Assembly (NCBI GenBank): GCA_023431205.1
Contig: JAEYXQ010000059.1
Coordinates: 1-49,602, forward strand
DNA from: Pseudomonadota bacterium
GTDB taxonomy: Bacteria; Pseudomonadota; Alphaproteobacteria; Rhizobiales; Devosiaceae
Reading direction: 5' to 3'
DNA: 49,602 bases
Positions 25,701 through 33,449 of this stretch are shown one piece after another. Under the pieces are notes generated by a model. The model was not told the origin of the DNA, made no database searches, and worked only from the letters and a program-made list of their open reading frames with translations. A program made the position numbers and the translations under genes. The number at the start of each line of letters is the position of its first letter. The stretch's first letter is position 1.

Positions 25701-26827
25701 GAGCGTGCCTCCAGGGCCCGGGCAATGGTCGAAGCGGTCTGATCGAGCCAGGCGGCAGGCGGCTCAGGATCCCTGAAGCCAAGGTTGACGCACGCGATGC
25801 CGTGTTCACCGAGTTCCGCAAAGAGCCGGGGAACTTCCCACCCGAAGGTGTCGTCGGTCTGCGCGAGCTGGCACACAACGAGGTCACAGCGGGCGTTGAT
25901 GATGCGCGTCACCAAACCGGCCCGGTGAGCTGCTGACGGGGTGATGCGAGGGCTTGAGGCGTCCTTGGCCATGGCAACGAGGATTGCGTCGAGATCATCG
26001 GCGGTGTTCCCGGCGCCAGGCCAGACGCTGCCAAGGGGCTGCAGGTCACAGACGAGCGATCCGAATGTCTCAATCACTGCGTAGGTCCTCCCGGACGCGA
26101 GGGGAGAGCCGACAAGGCCTATCCTGCGACCGGCAGGAAGTGTCTCGGTCTTCTGGGCCAGGGCGGACGTCAGCAACTCAGCATGCCCTGCAGCTGGCAT
26201 GAAGCGACCTGCATTGCGCCACTGCATCGCAGTGGCACCCGACACTGTCACTCCAACGGCTTCCTGCAGATCTTTCAGCGCCGCGTGGCGGCGAACTTCG
26301 TCCGCAGCGGCGCGCTGAAGAGCAGCAGTATCCGGCCAGGCAAGGCCGATCGAGACGAAGAACGCAAAGAGCTTCTCTGCCTGCACGGCGTTGAAGGCCC
26401 GCACCGGGGCACTGTCGGTATGCACGAGATTCCACAGGAACAATGGCGGCGTGCCACCGCGCGGCCTGTGCTGGCGGATCCACTCGGTTGCATACTGGTA
26501 GGCGATCAGCGCAGGCGCGTCGTCGCGGGCAAAGATGATGCCGCGGTAGTCGGCAAACTCCCCGTTCATCAGCCGGACCAGGAATGTCCGCACCGCGTCG
26601 TCGACGAACGGTTCGATGACCGACGCCACCGGATGCTCATCGTCGGTGAAGCCCATCCACAGGTGAACCGGGATAGCGCCGGCGGCCGCGACCAGTGTCT
26701 CCGGCACGCCGTTGCCGAAGATGCCGACCAGCGGCTGGGCAGACGGGTTCGCCCAACGGTCGCGCTGGTCGAACGCGCGGACGAGCACCGCCCCGGCATC
26801 GGCGCTGACGTCATCGACTTCGCGCAA
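25697..26827 (-). CDS. Second 2-hydroxyacyl-CoA dehydratase-like subunit
   Basis: This protein of about 376 residues has remote HgdA/BcrC-like order: VGIFGNGVPETLVAAAGAIPVHLWMGF near the start, FLWNLVHTDSAPVRAFNAV in the middle and ARCDLVVCQLAQTDDTFGWEVPRLF near the end. It has four cysteines, none obviously at the iron-ligand position after VVCQL. I take a TTG start with GAGGGG seven bases upstream, because longer versions of the frame run through the operator at 26847-26863. It forms an operon with the gene at 24420. No activator ATPase (HgdC/BcrAD type) is in the window. Start and function are uncertain. Confidence 0.65.
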   Translation of the reverse strand: MREVDDVSADAGAVLVRAFDQRDRWANPSAQPLVGIFGNGVPETLVAAAGAIPVHLWMGFTDDEHPVASVIEPFVDDAVRTFLVRLMNGEFADYRGIIFARDDAPALIAYQYATEWIRQHRPRGGTPPLFLWNLVHTDSAPVRAFNAVQAEKLFAFFVSIGLAWPDTAALQRAAADEVRRHAALKDLQEAVGVTVSGATAMQWRNAGRFMPAAGHAELLTSALAQKTETLPAGRRIGLVGSPLASGRTYAVIETFGSLVCDLQPLGSVWPGAGNTADDLDAILVAMAKDASSPRITPSAAHRAGLVTRIINARCDLVVCQLAQTDDTFGWEVPRLFAELGEHGIACVNLGFRDPEPPAAWLDQTASTIARALEARS

Positions 26828-26846
26828 TCCATCCCCCTCACGATTT

Positions 26847-26863
26847 AGTTCACAATATGAACT
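26847..26863. promoter_or_regulatory. Operator-like AGTTCA-CAATA-TGAACT
   Basis: Perfect 6-base arms flank a 5-base centre in the divergent promoter region between the dehydratase-like operon (start 26827) and the MarR gene (26947). Copies lie at 24405 and 27492. It is a probable repressor and autoregulation site. Confidence 0.7.
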
Positions 26864-26946
26864 GATATCTGAACGGCAGGCAAGTGCCCTTTGACAGGGC
26901 GGCGAATGCGGGGTTAGTCCACCGCAGCGCAGGCGGGGTGATCGAG

Positions 26947-27465
26947 ATGGCGGACGGTTCGGCACAAGCAGACCGGCACGGTGTGGCCCTCGGCCCCCTC
27001 CGGGAGAACCTGCCCTTCCTGACACGCGCCCTCCGCGCCTATATCCGCGCCGAAAACGCTGCCTTCTACGCCGCGCTGGGGGCAGAGCAGGGTGAAATCG
27101 TCATGCTCAGCGTCATCGGCCTCAACCCCGGCATGTCGCAGAACGACCTCGCCGCTACCCTGGTGTTCAAGAAGTCCGCAATCACCAAGCTGGTGAAGGA
27201 TCTCGAGGCGCGCGGCCTGATCGAGCGCACCAGGGGGCAGACGGACAAGCGCTTCAACGCGCTGCACCTGACCGCCGCCGGACAGTCCCGCTATGAGCAG
27301 ATCAACAACCTCATAGCCCAACAAAACGCTGCCTTGCTTGAGCCGTTCAGCGAGCAGGAACGGGGGCAGATGTTCACCTTGCTCAACCGGCTTTACACCC
27401 ATCTGGGCCAGCGCCAATTGCAACGCACCGGTCAGGTTTCAGCCATCGAGACCGGCGACGACTGA
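26947..27465 (+). CDS. MarR-family regulator of the cryptic CoA module
   Basis: This 172-residue MarR protein has MSQNDLAATLVFKKSAITKLVKDL as the DNA-reading helices (about 75-98) and GQTDKRFNALHLTAAGQSRY as the wing. The ATG at 26947 is preferred; in-frame GTGs at 26938 and 26884 are alternatives. It sits between two copies of the AGTTCA-N5-TGAACT palindrome (26847, 27492) and is flanked by the dehydratase-like operon and a CoA-transferase gene. It probably represses both and the operon starting at 24349, released by a CoA thioester or free acid. Confidence 0.82.
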   Translation: MADGSAQADRHGVALGPLRENLPFLTRALRAYIRAENAAFYAALGAEQGEIVMLSVIGLNPGMSQNDLAATLVFKKSAITKLVKDLEARGLIERTRGQTDKRFNALHLTAAGQSRYEQINNLIAQQNAALLEPFSEQERGQMFTLLNRLYTHLGQRQLQRTGQVSAIETGDD

Positions 27466-27489
27466 ACAGCTTGACAGGCACCGCCTCAG

Positions 27490-27510
27490 GTAGTTCATTT
27501 ACTGAACTAC
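27490..27510. promoter_or_regulatory. Operator-like GTAGTTCA-TTTAC-TGAACTAC
   Basis: Perfect 8-base arms flank a 5-base centre, 13 bases before the GTG start of the CoA-transferase gene. It is the longest-armed copy of the AGTTCA-N5-TGAACT set. Its position next to the ribosome binding site fits repression. Confidence 0.72.
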
Positions 27511-27523
27511 TTAGGAGGGGCCT

Positions 27524-28720
27524 GTGGCACGACCACTCGCGGGCGTTCGCATAGCCGATTTCAGCCATGTGATCGCGGGGCCGCTTGCAACGCACTTCCT
27601 GTGTTTGCTGGGTGCCGAGATCATCAAGGTCGAGCCGCCCACGGGCGACGTGCTGCGCAACTACACGCAGCGCAAGGAACTGCGCGGCATGTCGGAAGCC
27701 TTCATCGGCGCCAATGCCGGCAAGAAATCCATCGTGCTGGACCTCAAGAGCGAGGCTGGCCGCGAGGCGGCGTCCCGGCTCATCGATTCGTCGGACATCC
27801 TGGTCGAGAACTTTCGCCCCGGGGTGATCGACCGGCTGGGGCTGGGCTACGAAACCGTGCGGAAGACCAATCCCGGGCTGATTTTTTGCTCGATTTCCGG
27901 TTACGGGCAGTTGGGGCCGATGCGCGATTATCCCGCCATCGACCAGATCATCCAGAGCGTGTCCGGGCTGATGGGACTGTCGGGCAAACCCGATGGCGGG
28001 CCGATGCGGGTGGGCTTTCCCATCGTCGACACCTACAGCGCCTTGCTCGCAGCCTTTGCGATTCAGTCGGCCTATGTGCAGCGTCTGCGCGACCCTGAGG
28101 GCCGGGGCCAGCACATCGACATGTCGATGCTCGATGCCTCGCTGGTGATGATGGCGTCGGTGGTCCATCCGCTGATGATCTCGAACACCAGTCCGAAGCG
28201 CACCGGCAACCGCGGGTTCTCGCTGGCGCCGACGGCGGACACCTTCGACACCCTGAAGGATCCGATCACCATCGGCGCCGTGCAGCAGGGCCAATATGAA
28301 CGATTATGTACGGCACTTGAACGCCCGGACCTGCTGACTGACTCCCGCTTTGCCGATCCTGACAGCCGCATGGTCCATGATGACGCTCTCCAGACAGAAC
28401 TTGCCCGTACTTTCGCGACGCGCACGGCACTCGAGTGGGAAGTGATCCTCTCCGAAGCCGGCGTGCCGGCGGGTGCGGTGCGCCCGGTGCGCGAGGTGCT
28501 CGAACTCGAGCAGTTGAAGGGGCGCGACCTGATGGTCGAAATCCCGGTGCCCAACCCGGCAGTCGAACAGGCTACCATCCTCAACGCGGGGTTCCGGTTT
28601 GCCCATGATGGTCCGGGCGTATCGGGGCCCCCGCCGCTGCTGGGGGAGCATACCGAAGCCGTGCTGCGCGAACTGGGTATCGAGGTCACGGCGTCTACCG
28701 AGCAAGCGACCCTTCGCTAG
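27524..28720 (+). CDS. Class III CoA-transferase (CaiB/FRC type)
   Basis: This 398-residue family III CoA-transferase has a complete motif set. RIADFSHVIAGPLATHFLCLLGAE opens the protein, NAGKKSIVLDLK is the CoA-binding region and the catalytic aspartate is D140 in DYPAIDQIIQSVSGLM. The GTG start has AGGAGGGG upstream. It is separate from the operon at 20965-24349 but shares the MarR-type operator, so it probably acts in the same route. A P450 gene follows after about 100 bases. The substrate is unknown. Confidence 0.85.
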   Translation: MARPLAGVRIADFSHVIAGPLATHFLCLLGAEIIKVEPPTGDVLRNYTQRKELRGMSEAFIGANAGKKSIVLDLKSEAGREAASRLIDSSDILVENFRPGVIDRLGLGYETVRKTNPGLIFCSISGYGQLGPMRDYPAIDQIIQSVSGLMGLSGKPDGGPMRVGFPIVDTYSALLAAFAIQSAYVQRLRDPEGRGQHIDMSMLDASLVMMASVVHPLMISNTSPKRTGNRGFSLAPTADTFDTLKDPITIGAVQQGQYERLCTALERPDLLTDSRFADPDSRMVHDDALQTELARTFATRTALEWEVILSEAGVPAGAVRPVREVLELEQLKGRDLMVEIPVPNPAVEQATILNAGFRFAHDGPGVSGPPPLLGEHTEAVLRELGIEVTASTEQATLR

Positions 28721-28764
28721 TGATGTTCCTGCTGCAACTTGCCATCACGGCTTTGCCAACGTAA

Positions 28765-28774
28765 TTGTCGACAA
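28765..28774. promoter_or_regulatory. TTGTCGACAA box before the P450 gene
   Basis: The core of the 24388 palindrome recurs exactly, about 50 bases before the P450 start. It is a candidate site for the GntR protein at 30057-30710, whose gene is convergent with the P450 gene. Confidence 0.5.
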
Positions 28775-28821
28775 AATAGCCGACAGCACCTTGGCTGAGG
28801 TGCGCCTAGCGGAGAGACGCA

Positions 28822-30060
28822 TTGACCGAGGCTCATCGCCCACCACCCAAGACCTTCGTTCCGCCAAAGAACGATCTGCACGAGTTCAGTGCCGATGTGG
28901 TGGAGTCCTTCGACGACGCCCACGCCATGTTCAAGGACCTGCGCGGACGCTGCCCCGTTGCCCACAGTGCCGACTTCGAAGGGTTCTGGGTCCTCACCAA
29001 GTATGACGACGTGATCCGCGCCCTTGCCGATCATGAGACCTTTTCGACGGCATACCAGAACGTGGTGCCGCGGGTGGCGACCTCCGGACGCCGGCCGCCA
29101 CTGCATCTCGACCCACCGGAACACACCCCTTATCGGCGAGCCATCACGCCGCTCTTTTACCCGGAGCGCATGGCCTTCTGGGAACCCGTGGTGCGCGGCA
29201 TCGTCTTGAACCTGCTGGAGCCGCTGGTGGCGCGCGGCAGCTGCGACGTGTGCGTCGACTTCTCGTATCGCCTGCCGATCTTCGTGCTGGCGGAGTTCTT
29301 CCACATCCCGCCCGAACAGGCGGAGAAGATCCGCAACATCGGCGCCGATTTCAACCGGGCGCTGCAGGTTCGCGACACGGCGATGCTGGAGCGCACCAGC
29401 CTGTTCCTCTACGACGTGGCGCGCGACATCATTGCCCTGCGCAAGGCAGAGCCGCTCGATCCCGGTGTTGATCCCACCAGCGCCATGCTCGCGGCGCGTG
29501 ACGACGCCGGCGACCCGCTGCCCGATGACATGATCCTTGGGACCATCCGGCAATTGCTGGTGGTCGGCATCATTGCGCCCACCACCTTCACCGGTTCCAT
29601 GGCGATCCACCTGTCGCGCCACCCGGAGCACTTCGCCATGCTCAAGGCCGATCCGGCACTGATACCCGCCGCCCTCGAGGAGTTGCTGCGTCTCTACACG
29701 CCCTATCGCGGCTTTGCCCGCACCGCCAAACGCGACATCGAGATCGGTGGCCGGAGCATCAGGAAGGACGAGCCGATCGCCCTCGCCTTCACCTCGGCCA
29801 ACCGTGATCCCGACGCCTTCGAGGATCCCGACAGCTTCCGGCTTGATCGAGAGGGGCACAAGCAGCACATGGCGTTCGGGCGTGGTCCGCACCAATGCGC
29901 CGGCGCGCCACTGGCCCGGCTGATGCTGCGGGTCACGCTGGAGGAGTTGGTTGCGCGCACGGACGGATGGGAACTGACCGGCCCCACCCCGATGACCACC
30001 TGGCCCGAATATGGCCCACTCAGCGTACCGGTGCGGTTCCTCAACCGAGGCGAGGGCTAG
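28822..30060 (+). CDS. Cytochrome P450 with unusual I-helix
   Basis: This 412-residue soluble bacterial P450 has the heme-binding loop FGRGPHQCAGAPLAR with C359, an ExxR pair in EELLRLYTPYR and DPPEHTPYRRAITPLF as the conserved C-helix region. The I-helix reads VGIIAPTTF at about 248-256, so the acid usually placed just before the conserved threonine (AGxDT/AGxET) is missing. I take the TTG start after GGAGAG. No ferredoxin or reductase gene adjoins it. Bacterial P450s of this size often O-demethylate or hydroxylate aromatic acids, but the substrate is unknown. Confidence 0.85.
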   Translation: MTEAHRPPPKTFVPPKNDLHEFSADVVESFDDAHAMFKDLRGRCPVAHSADFEGFWVLTKYDDVIRALADHETFSTAYQNVVPRVATSGRRPPLHLDPPEHTPYRRAITPLFYPERMAFWEPVVRGIVLNLLEPLVARGSCDVCVDFSYRLPIFVLAEFFHIPPEQAEKIRNIGADFNRALQVRDTAMLERTSLFLYDVARDIIALRKAEPLDPGVDPTSAMLAARDDAGDPLPDDMILGTIRQLLVVGIIAPTTFTGSMAIHLSRHPEHFAMLKADPALIPAALEELLRLYTPYRGFARTAKRDIEIGGRSIRKDEPIALAFTSANRDPDAFEDPDSFRLDREGHKQHMAFGRGPHQCAGAPLARLMLRVTLEELVARTDGWELTGPTPMTTWPEYGPLSVPVRFLNRGEG

Positions 30061-30710
30061 CGGAAATGCTCTTCAGCCAGCCGGATGACATGTTGATTGC
30101 CGGCGTGGACGTGAGCCCGCATGGCGGCCTCAGCGGCGTCGGGCTTGCCGGCAAGGATGCTGCTGGTGATGACCTGATGGTCGCGGTTGGAACTGGCCAT
30201 CGAGTCACTGGAGAAACTGCGCGGCAGTTGCAGCCGGTAGAGCGGCAGGCGCACCCGGGCGAGGGATTGTTCCACATGCCGGTTGCCGGCGATGCGGCAG
30301 ATGGTGGCGTGATAGTCGAAGTTTTCGGCGTTGTACCGGTCGACGTCGTTGCTCGCCTCTGCCTCGTCCAGTCGGTTCTGATGGGCCCGCAGCAGGTCCC
30401 GCAGCGTCTGGTCGAGCTCCTTTTCGGCCGCCAGCCGCGCCGACAGCCCTTCCAGCACTTCGCGGACGCGCCCCATCTCGAGGATCTCGGCGCGGGTGAA
30501 GCGGCGGACATAGACCCCCCGGTTCCGGACGAACTCGAGATAGCCCTCGCCGACCAGAGTCTTGAACACCTCGCGGATACGGCCCCGACCTACGGCGAAC
30601 TCTTCAGCCAGATCAACCTCGATGAGCCGCTGCCCAGGGGCATAGGCACCCCGGTGGATCCGGTTCTTGATGCCGTCGCCGATCGCTGCCGCGGAAATAG
30701 GTTCGCTCAT
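30057..30710 (-). CDS. GntR-family regulator, FadR/FCD subfamily
   Basis: This 217-residue regulator has an N-terminal winged helix (YAPGQRLIEVDLAEEFAVGRGRIREVFKTL, split at about 20-49) and a C-terminal all-helical FCD ligand domain with metal-type histidines in NFDYHATICRIAGN and in AHVHAGNQH. The ATG at 30710 gives the usual family length; longer frames run into the intergenic region. It is divergent from the ABC operon. Its stop shares CTAG with the P450 stop. TTGTCGACAA-type sites at 24391, 28765 and 30813 are its likely targets. Confidence 0.83.
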   Translation of the reverse strand: MSEPISAAAIGDGIKNRIHRGAYAPGQRLIEVDLAEEFAVGRGRIREVFKTLVGEGYLEFVRNRGVYVRRFTRAEILEMGRVREVLEGLSARLAAEKELDQTLRDLLRAHQNRLDEAEASNDVDRYNAENFDYHATICRIAGNRHVEQSLARVRLPLYRLQLPRSFSSDSMASSNRDHQVITSSILAGKPDAAEAAMRAHVHAGNQHVIRLAEEHFR

Positions 30711-30812
30711 CTTGCTGCTGTTCCTGACGCCGCGCGTGCCCACCCGGCTCGGTGCCACCCGCGCCGAGTACATATGAACCGGCCGTCGCACTGTCAAATC
30801 CGCCGACCATTT

Positions 30813-30822
30813 TCGTCGACAA
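30813..30822. promoter_or_regulatory. TCGTCGACAA box in GntR/ABC intergenic region
   Basis: It differs by one base from the TTGTCGACAA core at 24391 and 28765 and sits about 70 bases before the ABC operon, 100 bases before the GntR start. It is a probable autoregulatory site. Confidence 0.42.
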
Positions 30823-30837
30823 TCATGTTGACTTATT

Positions 30838-30854
30838 AGTTATACAACATAACT
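30838..30854. promoter_or_regulatory. Operator-like AGTTAT-ACAAC-ATAACT
   Basis: Symmetric arms flank the centre ACAAC, identical to the centre of the 15541 copy. It sits about 30 bases before the ABC binding-protein gene. This joins the ABC operon to the vanAB-linked MarR set. Confidence 0.62.
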
Positions 30855-30883
30855 GTTCTGCACAGTCGGGAAGGGAGGATCCT

Positions 30884-32464
30884 ATGACTAAGCCTATTCT
30901 GGGTAGCATGCGCAGGAGCGCGCTCGGGTTGATGTGCGGGGTGGCGCTTTCGGTCGCACCCACTCTGCCGGCATGGGCGCAAGCCGACGACCTGATCGTC
31001 GCGGTGTCGACGTTCTCCGAAGAAACGATGACCCCGTGGGGCGGCAGTGGTCAGCGCAAGACATATCTCGACGTCGTCTACGAATACCTGACCTATGTCG
31101 AACCGGGCTCGCTCAAGACCGTGCCGGGTCTCGCCCAGTCGTGGGAAGTCAGCGAGGACGGGCAGAAGTGGACCTTCAACCTTCGCAAGGGCGTTGAGTT
31201 CTCCGGAGGCTATGGCGAGATGACGTCCGCGGACGTCGCATACTCCATCGAGCGGCTGATCCGTGACGACTCCCGTGCTGGCCCGGCTTCGCCGATGCGC
31301 CGGCTGATTGCTTCGGTCGAGACTCCCGATGACTACACTGTTGTCGTAAACCTCAACTTCCCCGACTTCGAGCTGGCGCAGGGCTATTTCGGTGCGACCC
31401 AGCAATTGGGCATCGTGTCCAGGAAGCACTTCGACGCGCTGGGTGAAGCGGACGCAGAAGCCACCCCGATCGGCACCGGCGCCTATGAACTGGCCAGCAT
31501 CACCCCCGGCTCCGAGATCGTGATGAAGCTCCGCGACGATGTGGAGAACCACTGGCGCGTCGCGCCGGAGTTCGAGACCATCGTTTTCAAGGTCGTGCCC
31601 GAAGAATCCACTCGCGTCGCCATGCTGCGCACCGGGGAAGCGGACATTGCGCCCATCGGCTTCGACTCCATCCCGACCGTGCGCGATACCGGCCTGACCA
31701 TTGTCTCGGCAGAGGCGACCTGGTCTCCTGTGGTTCGCTTTGGCGGCCTGATCGAGACGTCCGACAACCGCTACAACCCCGATGCGCCGTGGGCGATCAA
31801 GGAAGTGCGGCAGGCTCTCAACTACGCCGTCGACAAGCAGACCATCATCGACGAACTGTTCCACGGAGAAGGCACGGTGGCGTCGAGCGACACCCCGGTT
31901 GCCGCCTGGTCGAGCGTCGAACCCTACCCCTACGATCCCGAGCGCGCTCGCGAATTGCTGGCCGAAGCGGGATACGAGAATGGCTTCGACATCACCATTC
32001 GCACCTTCACCACCGCACCCGGAGCCGAACTGCCGCTGATGGCGGAAGCGGTCGCGCTCTACTGGCGGGACATCGGGGTGAACGCCTCGATCGAGCCGGT
32101 CGACTGGCCTTCCCTGCGCTCCGAATGGACGGAAGGGCGCGCCAACAACTATGTCTGGACCCACCGTGGCTTCCCGTTTGCAAGCGCTGCCAACGGCATG
32201 GAAGCAGGGTATCTGGCTGCGAGCGTGTTCGCCAGCTTCAGCACGGCTGAGCTGGAGACGATGATCCAGGATTTCTCCACCGAAGTGGACCCCGAAGCCC
32301 GGGAAGCAAAGTTCACCGAAATCGGTCAGTATCTGCGTGACGAGGCGGCGGCCGTGTTCATCGCCCTTGCCAACGAGCCCTACGGTATCAGCGACAAGGT
32401 CGGCGAGTGGAAGATCACCACGGCATACGTGTGGAACTTCGACCAGGTCACCCGCGCCGACTGA
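30884..32464 (+). CDS. ABC peptide-type substrate-binding protein
   Basis: This 526-residue periplasmic protein of the DppA/OppA family (SBP family 5) has a signal peptide with basic residues near the start, a hydrophobic core and probable cleavage after AWA (about residue 32). LAQSWEVSEDGQKWTFNLRKGVEFSGG (split at about 80-106) and the YPYDPERARELLAEAGY stretch are family hallmarks. GGGAGG precedes the ATG. It opens a seven-gene operon. Members bind peptides, but also sugars, nickel chelates and aromatic or opine compounds, so the aromatic context matters more than the family name. Confidence 0.88.
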   Translation: MTKPILGSMRRSALGLMCGVALSVAPTLPAWAQADDLIVAVSTFSEETMTPWGGSGQRKTYLDVVYEYLTYVEPGSLKTVPGLAQSWEVSEDGQKWTFNLRKGVEFSGGYGEMTSADVAYSIERLIRDDSRAGPASPMRRLIASVETPDDYTVVVNLNFPDFELAQGYFGATQQLGIVSRKHFDALGEADAEATPIGTGAYELASITPGSEIVMKLRDDVENHWRVAPEFETIVFKVVPEESTRVAMLRTGEADIAPIGFDSIPTVRDTGLTIVSAEATWSPVVRFGGLIETSDNRYNPDAPWAIKEVRQALNYAVDKQTIIDELFHGEGTVASSDTPVAAWSSVEPYPYDPERARELLAEAGYENGFDITIRTFTTAPGAELPLMAEAVALYWRDIGVNASIEPVDWPSLRSEWTEGRANNYVWTHRGFPFASAANGMEAGYLAASVFASFSTAELETMIQDFSTEVDPEAREAKFTEIGQYLRDEAAAVFIALANEPYGISDKVGEWKITTAYVWNFDQVTRAD

Positions 32465-32478
32465 CCTCTTTTCAACTC

Positions 32479-32504
32479 CCGATGCCGCGTCCGCGCGGCA
32501 TCGG
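32479..32504. promoter_or_regulatory. Hairpin between binding-protein and permease genes
   Basis: A perfect 11-base stem CCGATGCCGCG / CGCGGCATCGG with loop TCCG sits in the 61-base gap before the first permease gene. No T-tract follows, so it probably limits read-through or protects the upstream message, giving more binding protein than permease. Confidence 0.6.
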
Positions 32505-32525
32505 CCTACGCACCGGGCGCCGGCC

Positions 32526-33449
32526 ATGCTGAAACTCATCGCTACTCGGATAGGTGAAGCGCTGATCGCGCTGCTGCTGATGAGCCTGGTGATCTTCCTT
32601 CTCAGCCGGCTGACCGGAGACCCTGTGGCGCTGCTGCTCGGCGACGGGGCGACGGAAGCCGACAAAGCCAAGCTGACGCAGGACCTCGGTCTCGACCAGC
32701 CCCTGCCGCTCCAGTACCTGACCTTCCTCGGCAATGCCCTGACCGGCGACTTCGGTCGGTCCGTCACCGCCGGCAGCCAGCCGGCACTCGATCTGGTTCT
32801 TTCACGACTGCCGGCGTCCCTGAGCCTGGCCGCAGTGGCGCTGGTGTTCACCGTCACCATCGGCATTCTGTTCGGCGTGCTGGCGGCCATCCGCCGCAAT
32901 TCCGTGGTGGATATCGCGGCCCGGCTGGTGGCGCTGATCGGCCAGTCGGTGCCGAGCTTCTGGCTCGGGATCGTGCTGATGTATGTGTTCGCAGTGCAGC
33001 TGGGCTGGTTGCCGACCTCCGGCTACGGGCAGTGGCAACACTACGTATTGCCCGCCGCCACCTTGGGCCTGTTCACCCTCGCCGCCATCACCCGCCTGGT
33101 CCGCTCCTCCATGCTCGAGGCGCTGGGCAGCGAGTACATCAAGCTGGCGCGGATCAAGGGCCTCTCGGAAGCAGCGGTGATCTGGAAGCACGCGCTCGCC
33201 AACAGCCTGATCCCGGTGATCACCTTCATGGGCACGTTCTTTGCCGTGATGATCACCGGTGCCGTGATTGTCGAGACGGTCTTCTCCTGGCCCGGCATCG
33301 GCCGCCTGGCCTACGAGTCGATCCTCTCGCGCGACTTTCCCGTGGTGCAGACGGTGGTGCTGGTCATCACCTCTCTCTTCATCCTCGCCAACCTCGCCGT
33401 CGATCTGCTCTACGTCCTGGTCGATCCACGCATGCGGAGCCGGAGCTGA
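32526..33449 (+). CDS. ABC peptide-type permease, DppB family
   Basis: This 307-residue permease has six hydrophobic segments. LIALLLMSLVIFLLSRLTGDP at the start and the EAA loop EYIKLARIKGLSEAAVIWKHAL (split) at about 205-226 are family features; DPRMRSRS is the usual C-terminus. The ATG follows the hairpin region; an upstream extension of the frame runs into the binding-protein gene. Its stop overlaps the next start (TGATG). Confidence 0.9.
   Translation: MLKLIATRIGEALIALLLMSLVIFLLSRLTGDPVALLLGDGATEADKAKLTQDLGLDQPLPLQYLTFLGNALTGDFGRSVTAGSQPALDLVLSRLPASLSLAAVALVFTVTIGILFGVLAAIRRNSVVDIAARLVALIGQSVPSFWLGIVLMYVFAVQLGWLPTSGYGQWQHYVLPAATLGLFTLAAITRLVRSSMLEALGSEYIKLARIKGLSEAAVIWKHALANSLIPVITFMGTFFAVMITGAVIVETVFSWPGIGRLAYESILSRDFPVVQTVVLVITSLFILANLAVDLLYVLVDPRMRSRS

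Noticed and set aside
24420..26827. Classical anaerobic benzoyl-CoA reductase or radical dehydratase system
   Set aside because: No activator ATPase, ferredoxin or electron-transfer genes are near, cysteine ligands seem missing, and the neighbouring pathways need O2. I keep only the family resemblance.
10821..30060. Convergent genes sharing CTAG as both stop codons (10821-10824 and 30057-30060)
   Set aside because: It happens twice, but CTAG contains TAG on both strands, so it is the simplest way for convergent genes to overlap; no function implied.
30836..32899. Open frame of 687 codons on the minus strand
   Set aside because: It is antisense to the ABC binding protein and first permease, both well supported, and shows no family pattern.
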